A stretch of DNA of 64,000 bases from Mumia xiangluensis (GCF_010994095.1 NZ_WJYO01000006.1:62001-126000), one strand, 5' to 3'; shown: positions 1 to 9,261, numbered from the stretch's first letter. Made by a program: numbers and translations. The notes: generated by a model from the sequence alone, not told the origin.

Positions 1-45
1 CTCGCGCACACTGTCCGACGTCGTAGGACCGCCACAGGAGTCCGC

Positions 46-1557
46 ATGAACCTATCGCCCTTGCTGACCAACAGCACCGCCGACGAGTACGCCCGGACGG
101 TGCACGCCGTGGTCGAACGGATCGCCGGCCAGGTCCGTGACTGCGACGCGCCCTTCTCCGGGACCGCGCGGGAGGTCCTCGAGCGCAAGGTCACGAGCGT
201 CGACCTCGACGGCTCGCCGATCGGCACCGACCGTGCCCTCGACGAGGTCGACGCCTTGTTCGTGCAGGACGCCGTGTGGTTCCACCACCCCGCGTACGCC
301 GCACACCTCAACTGCCCCGTCGCCATCCCGGCCGTCGCCGCGGAGGCCGTCCTCGCCGCGGTCAACACCTCGGTCGACACCTACGACCAGTCGACCGTCG
401 GCACGTACATGGAGCGTCACCTGATCGGCTGGACCGCTCGCCGGATCGGTTTCGACGGGGGCGCGGGCGTGTTCACCTCCGGCGGGACCCAGTCGAACCT
501 CCACGCTCTCTTCCTCGCCCGCGAGCACGCCCTGTCAGTCCACGGGTCCGGGGTCCTCGCGGCGGCCGAGCGCAGCACGCTGCAGCAGCGGATGCTCGTC
601 CTCGCGACGGAGCACAGCCATTTCAGCGTCCAGAAGTCGGCCCTGCTCCTCGGGCTCGGCGAAGGCGCCGTCATCTGCGTGCCGACCGACCGGGACGGGC
701 GGATGGACGCGGACGCTCTCCGGCTGACGCTGGACGTCATCGAACGGACGGGACGCATCGCGATGGCGGTGGTCGCCACCGCAGGCACGACCGACCGGGG
801 ATGCATCGATCCGCTCCGAGGCGTCGCGGACGCGTGCGACAGCGCCAGGACCTGGATGCACGTCGACGCCGCGTACGGGGGTGGCCTCCTCGTGTCGCCG
901 ACCCGCCGCCACCTCCTCGACGGCATCGAGCGTGCGCACTCCGTGACGGTCGACTTCCACAAGAGCTTCTTCCAGCCCGTCTCGTCGAGTGCGATCCTCG
1001 TCCGAGAAGCAGCGGACCTGGCACGTTCGGGGTGGCACGCCGACTACCTGAACCCCGACGACGCCGACGAGCCGAACCAGGTCGACACCTCGCTCCAGAC
1101 CACCCGGCGCTTCGACGCCCTCAAGCTCTGGACGACGCTGCGGGCCCTGGGCGCCGATCGGATCGGAGCGATGTTCGACCGCGTGCTCGACCTGACGGTC
1201 CAGGTCCACCGCATCGTGGAGGACGCCCCGGACCTGCACCTTCTCGCGCGGACGGACCTCAGCACCGTCCTGTTCCGCTACCAGCACGGAGGCATGTCCG
1301 ACCTGGAGGCGGACCGCCTGGTGCCGGTGATCCGCGCCGCCATGCTGGCGTCCGGTCGGGCCCTGGTCGCGAAGACGGTGGTCGACGGCCGGCCGTGCCT
1401 CAAGCTCACTCTCCTCAACCCGGACACTACGGCGGAAGACGTGCGCGGCGTCCTGGCGATCGTGAGGGCGACAGGGGAGCGGGGTCTCGACTCCCTGCGT
1501 TCGCTCGACCTGGCGGAGGATCGCGCGCTCCTCGCGAGCGGGGCGGTGGCGCGATGA
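46..1557 (+). CDS. desA: PLP-dependent lysine decarboxylase of desferrioxamine synthesis (DesA-like)
   Basis: Probable L-lysine decarboxylase making cadaverine, the first step of hydroxamate (desferrioxamine-type) siderophore synthesis in the cytoplasm. The 503-residue protein is a group II pyridoxal-phosphate decarboxylase: a TSGGTQSN cofactor-phosphate motif near residue 150, HVDAAYGG near 275, and the Schiff-base lysine in DFHKS (Lys306). An AGGAG ribosome site ends five bases before the ATG. The stop overlaps the next start as ATGA, and the five following genes are chained the same way, so this is the first visible gene of the operon. Substrate choice (lysine rather than diaminobutyrate or ornithine) is inferred from the neighbours. 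Only 45 bases precede it and no IdeR/DmdR1-like iron box is visible in them; the promoter lies outside the window. Confidence 0.9.
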   Translation: MNLSPLLTNSTADEYARTVHAVVERIAGQVRDCDAPFSGTAREVLERKVTSVDLDGSPIGTDRALDEVDALFVQDAVWFHHPAYAAHLNCPVAIPAVAAEAVLAAVNTSVDTYDQSTVGTYMERHLIGWTARRIGFDGGAGVFTSGGTQSNLHALFLAREHALSVHGSGVLAAAERSTLQQRMLVLATEHSHFSVQKSALLLGLGEGAVICVPTDRDGRMDADALRLTLDVIERTGRIAMAVVATAGTTDRGCIDPLRGVADACDSARTWMHVDAAYGGGLLVSPTRRHLLDGIERAHSVTVDFHKSFFQPVSSSAILVREAADLARSGWHADYLNPDDADEPNQVDTSLQTTRRFDALKLWTTLRALGADRIGAMFDRVLDLTVQVHRIVEDAPDLHLLARTDLSTVLFRYQHGGMSDLEADRLVPVIRAAMLASGRALVAKTVVDGRPCLKLTLLNPDTTAEDVRGVLAIVRATGERGLDSLRSLDLAEDRALLASGAVAR

Positions 1558-2888
1558 CGTACGACATCGTCGGCATCGGCATCGGGCCGTTCAACCTCGG
1601 CCTCGCCTGCCTCACAGACCCGCTCGCCGACCTCGAGGCGGTGTTCCTCGACGAGTCACCCGGGTTCCGCTGGCACCCGGGGATGATGATCGAGGGCGCG
1701 ACGATCCAGGTCCCGTTCCTCGCCGACCTCGTGACCATGGCGGACCCGACCTCCCGCTTCTCCTTCCTGAGCTTCCTGAAGGCCAGCGGCCGCCTCTACC
1801 CGTTCTACATCCGGGAGAGCTTCTACCCTCTGCGGGCGGAGTACGACGCGTACTGCCGGTGGGCGGCGGACCAGCTCACGTCGCTGCGGTGGGGGCGGCG
1901 GGTCGTGGCGGTCGAGCACGACCCCGGCGGCGACACGTACGTCGTGCGCGCGCGGCTCGGTGACGGGACCGTCGAGGCGTACCGGGCAAGGCACGTCATC
2001 CTCGGCACCGGCACGCGACCGACGCTCCCGAGTGCTGCGCGGGACCTCGAAGGACCGTGGCTGCACAGCGCCGACTACCTCACGCACCGTGACGCGCTGC
2101 GCTGCGCAGGCTCCGTGACGATCGTGGGGAGCGGTCAGTCCGCGGCGGAGATCTACCGTGACCTCCTCGAGGATGCGGACGACCACACGTACCGGCTCGA
2201 CTGGATCACTCGATCGCCGCGCTTCTTCCCGATGGAGTACACGAAGCTGACGCTCGAGATGACGTCGCCGGAGTACACCGACCACTTCCACGCGCTGCCG
2301 CTCGAGCTGCGGCAGCTCCTCGGACGCGAGCAGCGCGGTCTCTACAAGGGGATCAGCGGCGACCTGGTCGACGACATCTACGACACGCTCTACCGCAAGA
2401 GCGTCGCAGGCCCGGTGCCGACGACGCTGCTCACGGACACCGCCCTCGTCGACGCGCGGTGGGAGGGAGGCGAGTTCGTCCTGACGCTGCGGCACGAACA
2501 GCTCGGCGAGGAGCACACACGGCGGACCGACCGCCTGGTCCTGGCCACCGGGTACGCCGCCACGGTCCCGGACTTCCTCGACCCGGTGCGCCACCGGCTC
2601 GCGTTCGACGAGCTCGGTCGGCTCGCGGTCGGCCGCGACTACTCGGTCGACGGGGGACACCGGCGCGTCTTCGTCCAGAACGGTGAGGAGCACACGCACG
2701 GGCTCACCGCACCCGACCTGGGGTTCGGCGCCTGGCGCAGCTCCACGATCCTCTCCGCGATCGCGGGACGCGAGGTGTATCCGATCGAGCACCGCATCGC
2801 GTTCCAGGAGTTCGGGGTGCCGGCCGGCGCCACGACGATCGCGGCCCAGGCCCGGTCCCAGGCCCGATCACGAGCGAGTGTTCGATGA
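1554..2888 (+). CDS. desB: Lysine/cadaverine N-monooxygenase (DesB-like)
   Basis: FAD- and NADPH-dependent N-hydroxylating monooxygenase of the IucD/SidA family, expected to convert cadaverine to N-hydroxycadaverine. The 444-residue protein starts with a FAD-binding fingerprint (VGIGIGPFNLGLA, residues 5-17), has an NADPH-binding segment IVGSGQSAAEIY near residue 190, and the family's late LATGY motif. The ATG overlaps the stop of the decarboxylase by four bases, and its own stop overlaps the acyltransferase start. Reading-frame extension upstream is long but would run antisense-style through the decarboxylase in another frame; the ATGA junction and the immediate FAD motif fix the start. Confident about family; the precise amine substrate is inferred from context. 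Confidence 0.9.
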   Translation: MTYDIVGIGIGPFNLGLACLTDPLADLEAVFLDESPGFRWHPGMMIEGATIQVPFLADLVTMADPTSRFSFLSFLKASGRLYPFYIRESFYPLRAEYDAYCRWAADQLTSLRWGRRVVAVEHDPGGDTYVVRARLGDGTVEAYRARHVILGTGTRPTLPSAARDLEGPWLHSADYLTHRDALRCAGSVTIVGSGQSAAEIYRDLLEDADDHTYRLDWITRSPRFFPMEYTKLTLEMTSPEYTDHFHALPLELRQLLGREQRGLYKGISGDLVDDIYDTLYRKSVAGPVPTTLLTDTALVDARWEGGEFVLTLRHEQLGEEHTRRTDRLVLATGYAATVPDFLDPVRHRLAFDELGRLAVGRDYSVDGGHRRVFVQNGEEHTHGLTAPDLGFGAWRSSTILSAIAGREVYPIEHRIAFQEFGVPAGATTIAAQARSQARSRASVR

Positions 2889-3457
2889 ACGCGCGTCACC
2901 ACACCGCGGTCAGCGGCATCGGGCAGATCTCGCTCGAGCCCGTGGAGCCCGCTCGCGACGCAGCCGTGGTCCACCGGTGGCTCCGCGATCCGCACGCCGA
3001 GTTCTGGCGGATGGGCGGTCTCGATGTCGGCGCGGTGGAGGAGTACCTCTCCGGCATCGCCGCTGACCCGCACCAGGACTCGTGGCTGGGCAGGATCGAC
3101 GGTCGCCCGACCTTCCTCGCCGAGACGTACGATCCGGCGCACGTCCTGCTCGTCGGAGTCCACAAGCCCGAGCCCGGTGACCTCGGGATGCATCTGCTCG
3201 TCTCGCCGCCAGGCGACCGTCCTCGCAGCGGACTGACAGGCGCGGTGATGGCGGCGGTGATGCGGTGGTGCTTCGACGCCCTCGGCGCCGCACGGGTCGT
3301 CGTGGAGCCGGACGTGCGCAACGCAGCCATCGGCCGCAAGAACGCCGACGCCGGGTTCCGGGTGGTCCGCGACGTCGTGCTCGGCGACAAGGTCGCTCGC
3401 CTGTCGACGTGCACCCGGGACGAGTTCGCCCGCAGCATCCTCGGAGGTCCACGATGA
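2885..3457 (+). CDS. desC: N-hydroxycadaverine acyltransferase (DesC-like, IucB/RhbD family)
   Basis: Cytoplasmic acyl-CoA-dependent acyltransferase expected to acylate N-hydroxycadaverine (acetyl- or succinyl-CoA), producing the hydroxamate units joined by the NIS synthetase. The 190-residue protein carries the siderophore GNAT pattern: LHRW-like WLRDPHAEFW near residue 32, GDLGMHLLVSPP in the middle and VVEPDVRNAAIGRKN near residue 140, which is typical of IucB-like Acetyltransf_8 proteins. Four-base overlaps on both sides. It is a paralogue of the acyltransferase at the end of the operon, with which it shares the EPDV(R/G)NA motif. Which acyl donor each uses cannot be told from sequence alone. 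Confidence 0.87.
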   Translation: MNARHHTAVSGIGQISLEPVEPARDAAVVHRWLRDPHAEFWRMGGLDVGAVEEYLSGIAADPHQDSWLGRIDGRPTFLAETYDPAHVLLVGVHKPEPGDLGMHLLVSPPGDRPRSGLTGAVMAAVMRWCFDALGAARVVVEPDVRNAAIGRKNADAGFRVVRDVVLGDKVARLSTCTRDEFARSILGGPR

Positions 3458-5259
3458 GCCACGACGCCCCCCACCTGCAGCCGCACACGATGGAGAACGC
3501 GCAACGCCACCTCGTCGCGAAGGCGCTGTCGGAGTTCGCGCACGAGCGGCTGCTCGCCCCTGTGCCGGTCCCGTCCCCGGCCCCCGGTGCCGACGCGGGC
3601 GGCGCGGACGCGGACGCGTACGAGGTGCCGCTCGTCGGCGGATCGGTCGTCTACCGGTTCTGCGCGTGGCGGCTCGCGCTCGAGCACTGGGTCGTCGACG
3701 AGGGCAGCCTGACCCGGACGGTCGACGGCGAGCCACGGGCGCTCGACGCGGCAGAACTGGTGAGGGAGCTGCAGCCACTGCTGGACATCCCCGACACGCT
3801 CCTCGCCACCTACCTCGAGGAGGTGGCGGCGACGCTCGCCGCCGCGGCGTACAAGAAGCACCAGGGCGGTCCGACGGCGACCGAGCTGCTCCACGCGGAC
3901 TTCCAGGACGTCGAGTCGGCCATGACCGAGGGGCACCCCGGGTTCGTCGCCAACAACGGGCGGATCGGGTTCGGGCTCGACGCCTACCGCCGGTACGCCC
4001 CCGAGGTCGGGCGCCCCTTCGCGCTGTTCTGGCTCGCCGCGCGCAAGGACGTCACGCACCTCGCGCTCGGTGCCGGACTCGACGAGACGACGCTGTACGA
4101 GGGTGAACTCGACGTCTCGGAGCGGGCACGATTCGTCGACCGGCTGCTCGACCTCGGTCTCGACCCTGCTTCGTACCGGTTCCTGCCCGTCCACCCGTGG
4201 CAGTGGGACACACGGATCTCCGTCACCTTCGCGCCCGACGTCGCCCGTCGCGACCTGGTCCCGCTCGGTCCCGGCGCCGACGCCTACCAGGCCCAGCAGT
4301 CCATCCGGACGATGTTCAACCGGTCACGGCCCGACCGTCACTACGTGAAGACGGCGCTCGCGATCCAGAACATGGGCTTCCTGCGCGGTCTCTCGCCGGC
4401 GTACATGCGCGCGACGCCGGCCATCAACGACTGGGTCGCAGACCTCGTCTCCACCGACGCGACGCTCGCCGAGTGCGGGTTCTCGGTGCTGCGAGAGCGG
4501 GCGTCCATCGGCTACACAGGCGACGTCTACCACCGGACACCGACGCCGTCCGCGCACCGCAAGATGGTCGCGGCGCTCTGGCGGGAGAGCCCGGTCACGC
4601 GGGTCGCCCCTGGGGAGCGTCTCGCGACGATGGCGTCGTTGCTGCACCGCGACGACGACGGGCGGGCCTACGCGACCGCGCTGGTGCGAGCGTCAGGGCT
4701 GAGCGCGCAGGAGTGGGTGGGCGCGTACCTGGACGCCTATCTCCGTCCCGTCGTGCACTGCCTGCTCGCGCACGATCTCGCCTTCATGCCGCACGGCGAG
4801 AACGTCATCCTCGTCCTCGCGGACCACGTGCCGCGCCGGGCGATCATGAAGGACATCGGGGAGGAGGTCGTCCTGCTGCGCGAGCGCGCCGTGCCGGAGG
4901 GCGTCGCTCGGATCGTCCAGCCGGTCGACGACGCCGAGAAGGCGCTGGCCGTCTTCACCGACGTGTTCGACGGGGTGCTGCGGCACCTCGCGGGGATCCT
5001 GCACGTCGACGGCGTGCTCCGCGAGGACGCGTTCTGGACCGTCGTCGCCGACTGCGTAGGCCGCCACGCAGCCGACCACCCCGATCTGGACCCGCGGGTC
5101 GACCTGAGGGCCGACCGGTTCGCGCACTCGTGCCTGAACCGGCTCCAGCTGCGCAACACTCTCCAGATGGTCGACCTCTCCAGCCAGTCGGGCTCGCTCA
5201 TCTACGCCGGTACGCTCGCCAACCCGATCGCACGGACCGCGATCCGGGTGCCGGCATGA
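3454..5259 (+). CDS. desD: NRPS-independent siderophore synthetase (DesD-like, IucA/IucC family)
   Basis: ATP-dependent NIS synthetase that oligomerises and can macrocyclise N-hydroxy-N-succinylcadaverine units to desferrioxamines. The 601-residue protein shows the IucA/IucC hallmarks in order: HPGFVANNGRIGFG (substrate/ATP region, near residue 157), LPVHPWQWD near 245, KTALAIQNMGFLRGLSP near 298, PHGENVILV near 447 and KDIGEE near 466, with the FhuF-like C-terminal part after residue 480. Length is normal for the family. CGGAGG precedes the ATG, which lies in the stop of the acyltransferase (ATGA). Type C (hydroxamate) NIS synthetase is inferred from the presence of desA/B/C-like genes upstream. 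Confidence 0.92.
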   Translation: MSHDAPHLQPHTMENAQRHLVAKALSEFAHERLLAPVPVPSPAPGADAGGADADAYEVPLVGGSVVYRFCAWRLALEHWVVDEGSLTRTVDGEPRALDAAELVRELQPLLDIPDTLLATYLEEVAATLAAAAYKKHQGGPTATELLHADFQDVESAMTEGHPGFVANNGRIGFGLDAYRRYAPEVGRPFALFWLAARKDVTHLALGAGLDETTLYEGELDVSERARFVDRLLDLGLDPASYRFLPVHPWQWDTRISVTFAPDVARRDLVPLGPGADAYQAQQSIRTMFNRSRPDRHYVKTALAIQNMGFLRGLSPAYMRATPAINDWVADLVSTDATLAECGFSVLRERASIGYTGDVYHRTPTPSAHRKMVAALWRESPVTRVAPGERLATMASLLHRDDDGRAYATALVRASGLSAQEWVGAYLDAYLRPVVHCLLAHDLAFMPHGENVILVLADHVPRRAIMKDIGEEVVLLRERAVPEGVARIVQPVDDAEKALAVFTDVFDGVLRHLAGILHVDGVLREDAFWTVVADCVGRHAADHPDLDPRVDLRADRFAHSCLNRLQLRNTLQMVDLSSQSGSLIYAGTLANPIARTAIRVPA

Positions 5260-7436
5260 CGGCGCGCCTGTTCCGTGACGCGTACGGCGTGCCCCACGTC
5301 CGTGCCGACACCTGGCTCGAGGTTGCGGGGGCCCAGGGTCGCGTGACCGCGCTCGATCGCGGCGGGCAGATCCAGGTCGAGCACTGGCGGTCCACGGGCA
5401 CGCTCGCGGAGCACATCGGTGCTGAGGGCGTCCCGTGGGACAGGTTCGCGCGCGCTGCGCGGCTCGCCGACACCGCGAGCCGCGCGTACGACGCGCTCGA
5501 CGCCGAGGACCAGGACTGGGTCGCCGCGTACGTCGGCGGCGTGAACGCCGTGCTGCCGGAGGCCGACTGGCCGGACTGGGCGCCCCTGGGCATCCTCCAT
5601 GTCGCCCACGTCCTGTTCTCCGACCTCCCGACGCTGCTGTGGCGCGAGCACGTGGACCGGGCCCTTGGGCCGGTCCTCGGTGACGGCGCTGCCGACCTGT
5701 TCCAGCGGGACGTCAGCGGATCGGGCAGCAACGCCTGGGCTCTCCACGGGAGCCGGACGCGCTCCGGACGGCCGCTGCTCGCCGGCGACCCGCACCGGGT
5801 CATCGAGATCCCCGGCGTCTACCAGCAGATCCGCCTCGCGGGACCGGACGGGGACGTGCTCGGGCTGGCCTTCCCCGGCGTGCCGGGCATCGCCCACTTC
5901 GGCCACGCCGGCACGGTCGCATGGGGCATCACGAACGCGATGGCGCACCACGTCGACGTGTTCCGCGAACTCCTGCGCGGGACTGACGCCGGCGGCGTCG
6001 AGGCGTACGGTCCGTCCGGCTGGGAGCCCGCCGCGGTCGGCCGGGAGCGGATCAGGGTGCGAGCCGGTGCTCCGGCCGACGGCGGTGTCGGTGTCGGTGT
6101 CGGGGTCGGTCCCGGTGTCGACGATGCCGCAGGCGATCGTGCCGACGAGTCTGTCGACGCGTTCTGGGTCGAGACACGGCGCGGCCTCGTGGTCGCGGCG
6201 CTCGACACCCTGCCGCGAGCCGGCGTCGAGACGGTCGCGTACGCCGCCCGCATCCCGGCGCGCGCGTCCGCGGACGTCGGCGCCGCGGCACTCCGCCCCC
6301 TCTTGCGGGCACGGTCGACCGCTGACGTGGTCGCGGCGTTCGGGCGGTGGGTCGACCCCGTCAACCGTCTGCTCGTCGCCGATCGTGACGGGACGGTCCT
6401 GAGCCAGACCGTCGGTCGAGTCCCGGCGAGCAGTCATGCGGCGCGCAGGCTTCCGCTCGACGCCTGGGCAGAGCCGGGCGACGAGGTCTGGCGGCCCATG
6501 CCACCGGCGCGTGAGGTCGTCGAGACGCACGTGGACGCGAACGAGCCGCCGGAGGACGCGGCGGTGGATCTCGGGTACGCGTACGCGGCGCCGTACCGCG
6601 CGTCCCGCATCCGCACGCTCCTCGCCGAGCTGATCGAGGACCGTGGGCCCCTGGACGTCGCCGACATGCCGGTCGTGCACGGCGACACGCTGTCCCTCGC
6701 GGCGGACGCGTTGCTGCGTCACCTCCCGGACCCCAGCGGCGCGCCGCTCACCGATGCTGCGCAGGCGCTCGTGACGCGTCTGCGCCGGTGGGACCGACGG
6801 ATGGACGCCGACAGCGCCGACGCCGCGGTCTTCGCCGCCTGGCGGGCCGCGGTCGCCGCACGACTGTCCGCCCACCCGGCGCTCGCACCGCTTCACGCGG
6901 AGCACGGCATGGGGGCGGTGTACGACCCGTGGTGCGACGCGCGCGGACGGATCGGGGACGGCATCCTCGCCCTGGTCGACGGTGCCGCGGTCGTGGCGCT
7001 CGGGATCGACGTACGACCGCTGGCCCGCGAAGCGCTCGAGGAGGTCGCCGCGGGGGAGTGGGGCCAGGCCGACGCCCCGCGATGGGGCGACCAGCACCGG
7101 CTGGAGCCCGTACAGGTGTTGGCCGGCGTGCCCGGTGCGACCTTCGTACGTCTGCCGCCTGCTGGCCAGTCGGATGTCACCCTGTCCGGAGACTCCGACA
7201 CCGTGCGCTCCGCGGCGACGACGCCGGGCGTGAGCGATCTCTGCTGGCGGGGCTCGGTCGCGCGCTGGATCTGGGACCTGTCCGACCGGTCTCGGAGCCG
7301 GTGGGGCGTGCCGTTCGGGGCGGCCGGAGATCCCGCCAGCCCGCACGCCACCGACCAGTACGCGGCCTGGCTCGAGGCCGCCACCGTTCCCGTCGTCACC
7401 GCCTGGGACGACCTCACCGAGGAGCCGCTGCCATGA
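5256..7436 (+). CDS. Penicillin acylase-family Ntn hydrolase inside the siderophore operon
   Basis: Amidase of the penicillin G/aculeacin acylase superfamily, 726 residues. These enzymes are made as one chain that cuts itself so that a serine becomes the new amino terminus and nucleophile; here SGSGSNAWAL gives Ser158 as the candidate, leaving an alpha chain of about 157 residues and a beta chain of about 569. No signal peptide is visible (the chain starts MTARLFRDAYGVPHV), which is unusual because most relatives are exported; a cytoplasmic role is likely. It overlaps desD and the next acyltransferase by four bases each, so it is co-translated with siderophore enzymes. Likely role (inference): hydrolysing or exchanging the acyl/aryl amide on desferrioxamine intermediates. 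Literature I recall names such a gene desG, with a following desH, but I could not verify this. Residues 277-288 are encoded by a hexamer repeat. Confidence 0.85.
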   Translation: MTARLFRDAYGVPHVRADTWLEVAGAQGRVTALDRGGQIQVEHWRSTGTLAEHIGAEGVPWDRFARAARLADTASRAYDALDAEDQDWVAAYVGGVNAVLPEADWPDWAPLGILHVAHVLFSDLPTLLWREHVDRALGPVLGDGAADLFQRDVSGSGSNAWALHGSRTRSGRPLLAGDPHRVIEIPGVYQQIRLAGPDGDVLGLAFPGVPGIAHFGHAGTVAWGITNAMAHHVDVFRELLRGTDAGGVEAYGPSGWEPAAVGRERIRVRAGAPADGGVGVGVGVGPGVDDAAGDRADESVDAFWVETRRGLVVAALDTLPRAGVETVAYAARIPARASADVGAAALRPLLRARSTADVVAAFGRWVDPVNRLLVADRDGTVLSQTVGRVPASSHAARRLPLDAWAEPGDEVWRPMPPAREVVETHVDANEPPEDAAVDLGYAYAAPYRASRIRTLLAELIEDRGPLDVADMPVVHGDTLSLAADALLRHLPDPSGAPLTDAAQALVTRLRRWDRRMDADSADAAVFAAWRAAVAARLSAHPALAPLHAEHGMGAVYDPWCDARGRIGDGILALVDGAAVVALGIDVRPLAREALEEVAAGEWGQADAPRWGDQHRLEPVQVLAGVPGATFVRLPPAGQSDVTLSGDSDTVRSAATTPGVSDLCWRGSVARWIWDLSDRSRSRWGVPFGAAGDPASPHATDQYAAWLEAATVPVVTAWDDLTEEPLP
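6084..6119 (+). repeat. Six tandem GGTGTC-type hexamers in the acylase gene
   Basis: Six consecutive hexamers, four exactly GGTGTC and two variants (GGGGTC, GGTCCC), coding for a Gly-Val run in the acylase beta chain. Copy-number change by slippage would stay in frame, so it would lengthen or shorten a loop rather than disrupt the gene. Confidence 0.8.
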
Positions 7437-8068
7437 CCGTGAGACTCCAGGACCGCCTGCGCACCGGGGCCCCCGGTGCCGTGCTGCGGCACGACGAGAT
7501 CCCCGGCTTCGGGACGGTGACGGTGCGGGTGCTCGACCCGGTCGCCGACCTGGAGACGCTCCACCGGTGGGTGACGCAGCCGCGTGGGCGCTTCTGGGGC
7601 CTCGCCGAGCTGGACCGCGACGAGCTGCGGGACCTGTACGCGTACGTCGACGGCCTCGAGACCCACCACGCCTTCCTCCTGTGCCGCGACGACGAGCCGT
7701 TCGCGCTGCTGCAGACGTACGCGCCGGAGCACGATCCCGTGGGGGAGTGCTACGAACCGCGCGCGGGTGACGTCGGACTGCACTTCTTCCTCGGCGAGCA
7801 GGTCGCCGACCGCGAGACCCAGTGGGCGGTGCTGGTGCGGACGATCGTGGGTTTCGTCCTCGGCCCTCCGGGCGCGCGGCGGATCGTCGTCGAGCCGGAC
7901 GTCGGCAACGCGCGCGCGACCGCGATGCTGGACGGTCTCGGCTTCGAGATCGGCCCCGAGATCGCGCTGCCCGACAAGACCGCACGGCTGGCGTTCCTGG
8001 ACGACGCGCGCGCGAAGTCCCTCGAGGCAGCCGTGTGTCGCGTGCTCGGCGCGGCGTCCGACCACTAG
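7433..8068 (+). CDS. Second siderophore-type GNAT acyltransferase
   Basis: A 211-residue acyl-CoA N-acyltransferase related to IucB/DesC: it has LHRWVTQPRGRFWG near residue 43, a GDVGLHFFLG core, and VVEPDVGNARATAML near residue 148, matching the corresponding blocks of the 2885-3457 protein. It is the last gene of the operon, starting in the stop codon of the acylase gene (ATGA). Two hydroxamate-forming acyltransferases in one operon suggest that more than one acyl group is attached to N-hydroxycadaverine (inference). It could alternatively act as a partner of the acylase, one adding and one removing the same acyl group. After its stop the strand continues for 68 bases to an unrelated membrane protein with its own ribosome site. 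Confidence 0.82.
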   Translation: MTVRLQDRLRTGAPGAVLRHDEIPGFGTVTVRVLDPVADLETLHRWVTQPRGRFWGLAELDRDELRDLYAYVDGLETHHAFLLCRDDEPFALLQTYAPEHDPVGECYEPRAGDVGLHFFLGEQVADRETQWAVLVRTIVGFVLGPPGARRIVVEPDVGNARATAMLDGLGFEIGPEIALPDKTARLAFLDDARAKSLEAAVCRVLGAASDH

Positions 8069-8136
8069 GCTCGCGACCGCATCATCCGCACGCAACGCGT
8101 CGGCCCTCGTCCGGCGGATCATCAGGGGGAGCGCCC

Positions 8137-9261
8137 GTGGGCGACACGTCCGACCAGGTCATCTTCTGGGCTGTGGTGGCCGCTCGCCTGCTGCTGCCGC
8201 TGCTGGTCTTCCGGTACCCGCTGCCCGCGATCATCGCGTGCATGCTGCTCGACGGTGTCGACCAGACGATCTTCCAGACCTTCACCGAGCTCGACCTGAC
8301 GTACTACCAGAGCTATGACAAGGCCCTGGACGTGTACTACCTGTCGCTCGCCTACGTCTCGACGATGCGCAACTGGACGAGTCGTGCGGCGTTCGAGGTC
8401 GCTCGGTTCCTGCTCTTCTACCGCCTGGTCGGGACCACGATCTTCGAGCTGTCCGGCGGCACGGAGCGGTGGCTGCTGCTGATCTTCCCGAACACGTTCG
8501 AGTACTTCTTCATCTTCTACGAGATCGTGCGCCTGCGGTGGGATCCCAAGCGGTTCTCGATGCGCTGGTGGATCGTCGCGGCAGCGATCATCTGGATCTT
8601 CATCAAGCTCCCTCAGGAAGCGTGGATCCACGTCTTCAAGCTCGACCTCACCGACACCATGCGCGACGTCCCGTGGTTCACCCCTGCCCTGGTGGCGGCC
8701 GTGATCGCGTTGCTGCTGGTCTTCTGGTTCGCGGTTCGCCCGCGCCTCGACCCGCCGGACCACGCCTGGCAGGTCGTCGCGCTGCCGGTGCCCGACACGA
8801 TGGACGAGGCGCGCGAGCGCGCCGCCGAGCGGGTGGCGCACGGCAAGGTGTTCGACAGCTGGCTCTTCGAGAAGATCGCGCTCGTCGCCCTGCTGAGCGT
8901 GATCATCGCGAACATCATCCCGAGCGTCGACACCTCTCCCGTCGGCATCGCGATCAGCTGCGCGGTGCTCATCGTGGTCAACTCGTTCGTGGGGCTCTGG
9001 AGCGCCCGACGCGGCGGTGGCTGGGACTCGGTCTTCGCGACGTTCGTGGTCCTGTCGCTGGTCAACATCGGGCTCGTTCTCCTGGCCAGCACGATCGCTC
9101 CGAACGAGACGAAGTTCTTCCTGTCGGCGGGATTCTTCTTCGTCTTCCTGCTGGTGCTGATCGTGACGCTGTACGACCGCTACCGCCCCGTGCTGGACGT
9201 CCGCACCGGCGTCACGCGTGGCGGTGCAGGAGCGGACACCGGCGTAGCCTCGGCTCCATGA
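8137..9261 (+). CDS. Polytopic membrane protein of unknown function
   Basis: A 374-residue integral membrane protein that I do not recognise. Hydrophobic segments are visible near residues 10-30, 85-105, 110-130, 148-165, 188-205, 247-265, 270-290, 305-325 and 328-348, giving roughly eight to nine membrane helices, with a charged loop (DEARERAAERVAHGK) around residue 230. The GTG start is chosen because AGGGGGA lies seven bases upstream; longer in-frame starts would run back through the acyltransferase. Its stop overlaps the asparaginase start by four bases, so the two are translationally coupled. Nothing in the sequence indicates substrate or activity. Confidence 0.75.
   Translation: MGDTSDQVIFWAVVAARLLLPLLVFRYPLPAIIACMLLDGVDQTIFQTFTELDLTYYQSYDKALDVYYLSLAYVSTMRNWTSRAAFEVARFLLFYRLVGTTIFELSGGTERWLLLIFPNTFEYFFIFYEIVRLRWDPKRFSMRWWIVAAAIIWIFIKLPQEAWIHVFKLDLTDTMRDVPWFTPALVAAVIALLLVFWFAVRPRLDPPDHAWQVVALPVPDTMDEARERAAERVAHGKVFDSWLFEKIALVALLSVIIANIIPSVDTSPVGIAISCAVLIVVNSFVGLWSARRGGGWDSVFATFVVLSLVNIGLVLLASTIAPNETKFFLSAGFFFVFLLVLIVTLYDRYRPVLDVRTGVTRGGAGADTGVASAP

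Noticed and set aside
1-45. Search for an iron box before desA
   Set aside because: No IdeR/DmdR1-like palindrome in the visible 45 bases; the real promoter probably lies outside the window.
5202-7985. Very long open frame on the minus strand across the acylase gene (also 28690-31641 across gcvP)
   Set aside because: Arg/Asp/Val-rich shadow translations caused by high GC; no domain motif or ribosome site, while the opposite strand carries full-length known enzymes.
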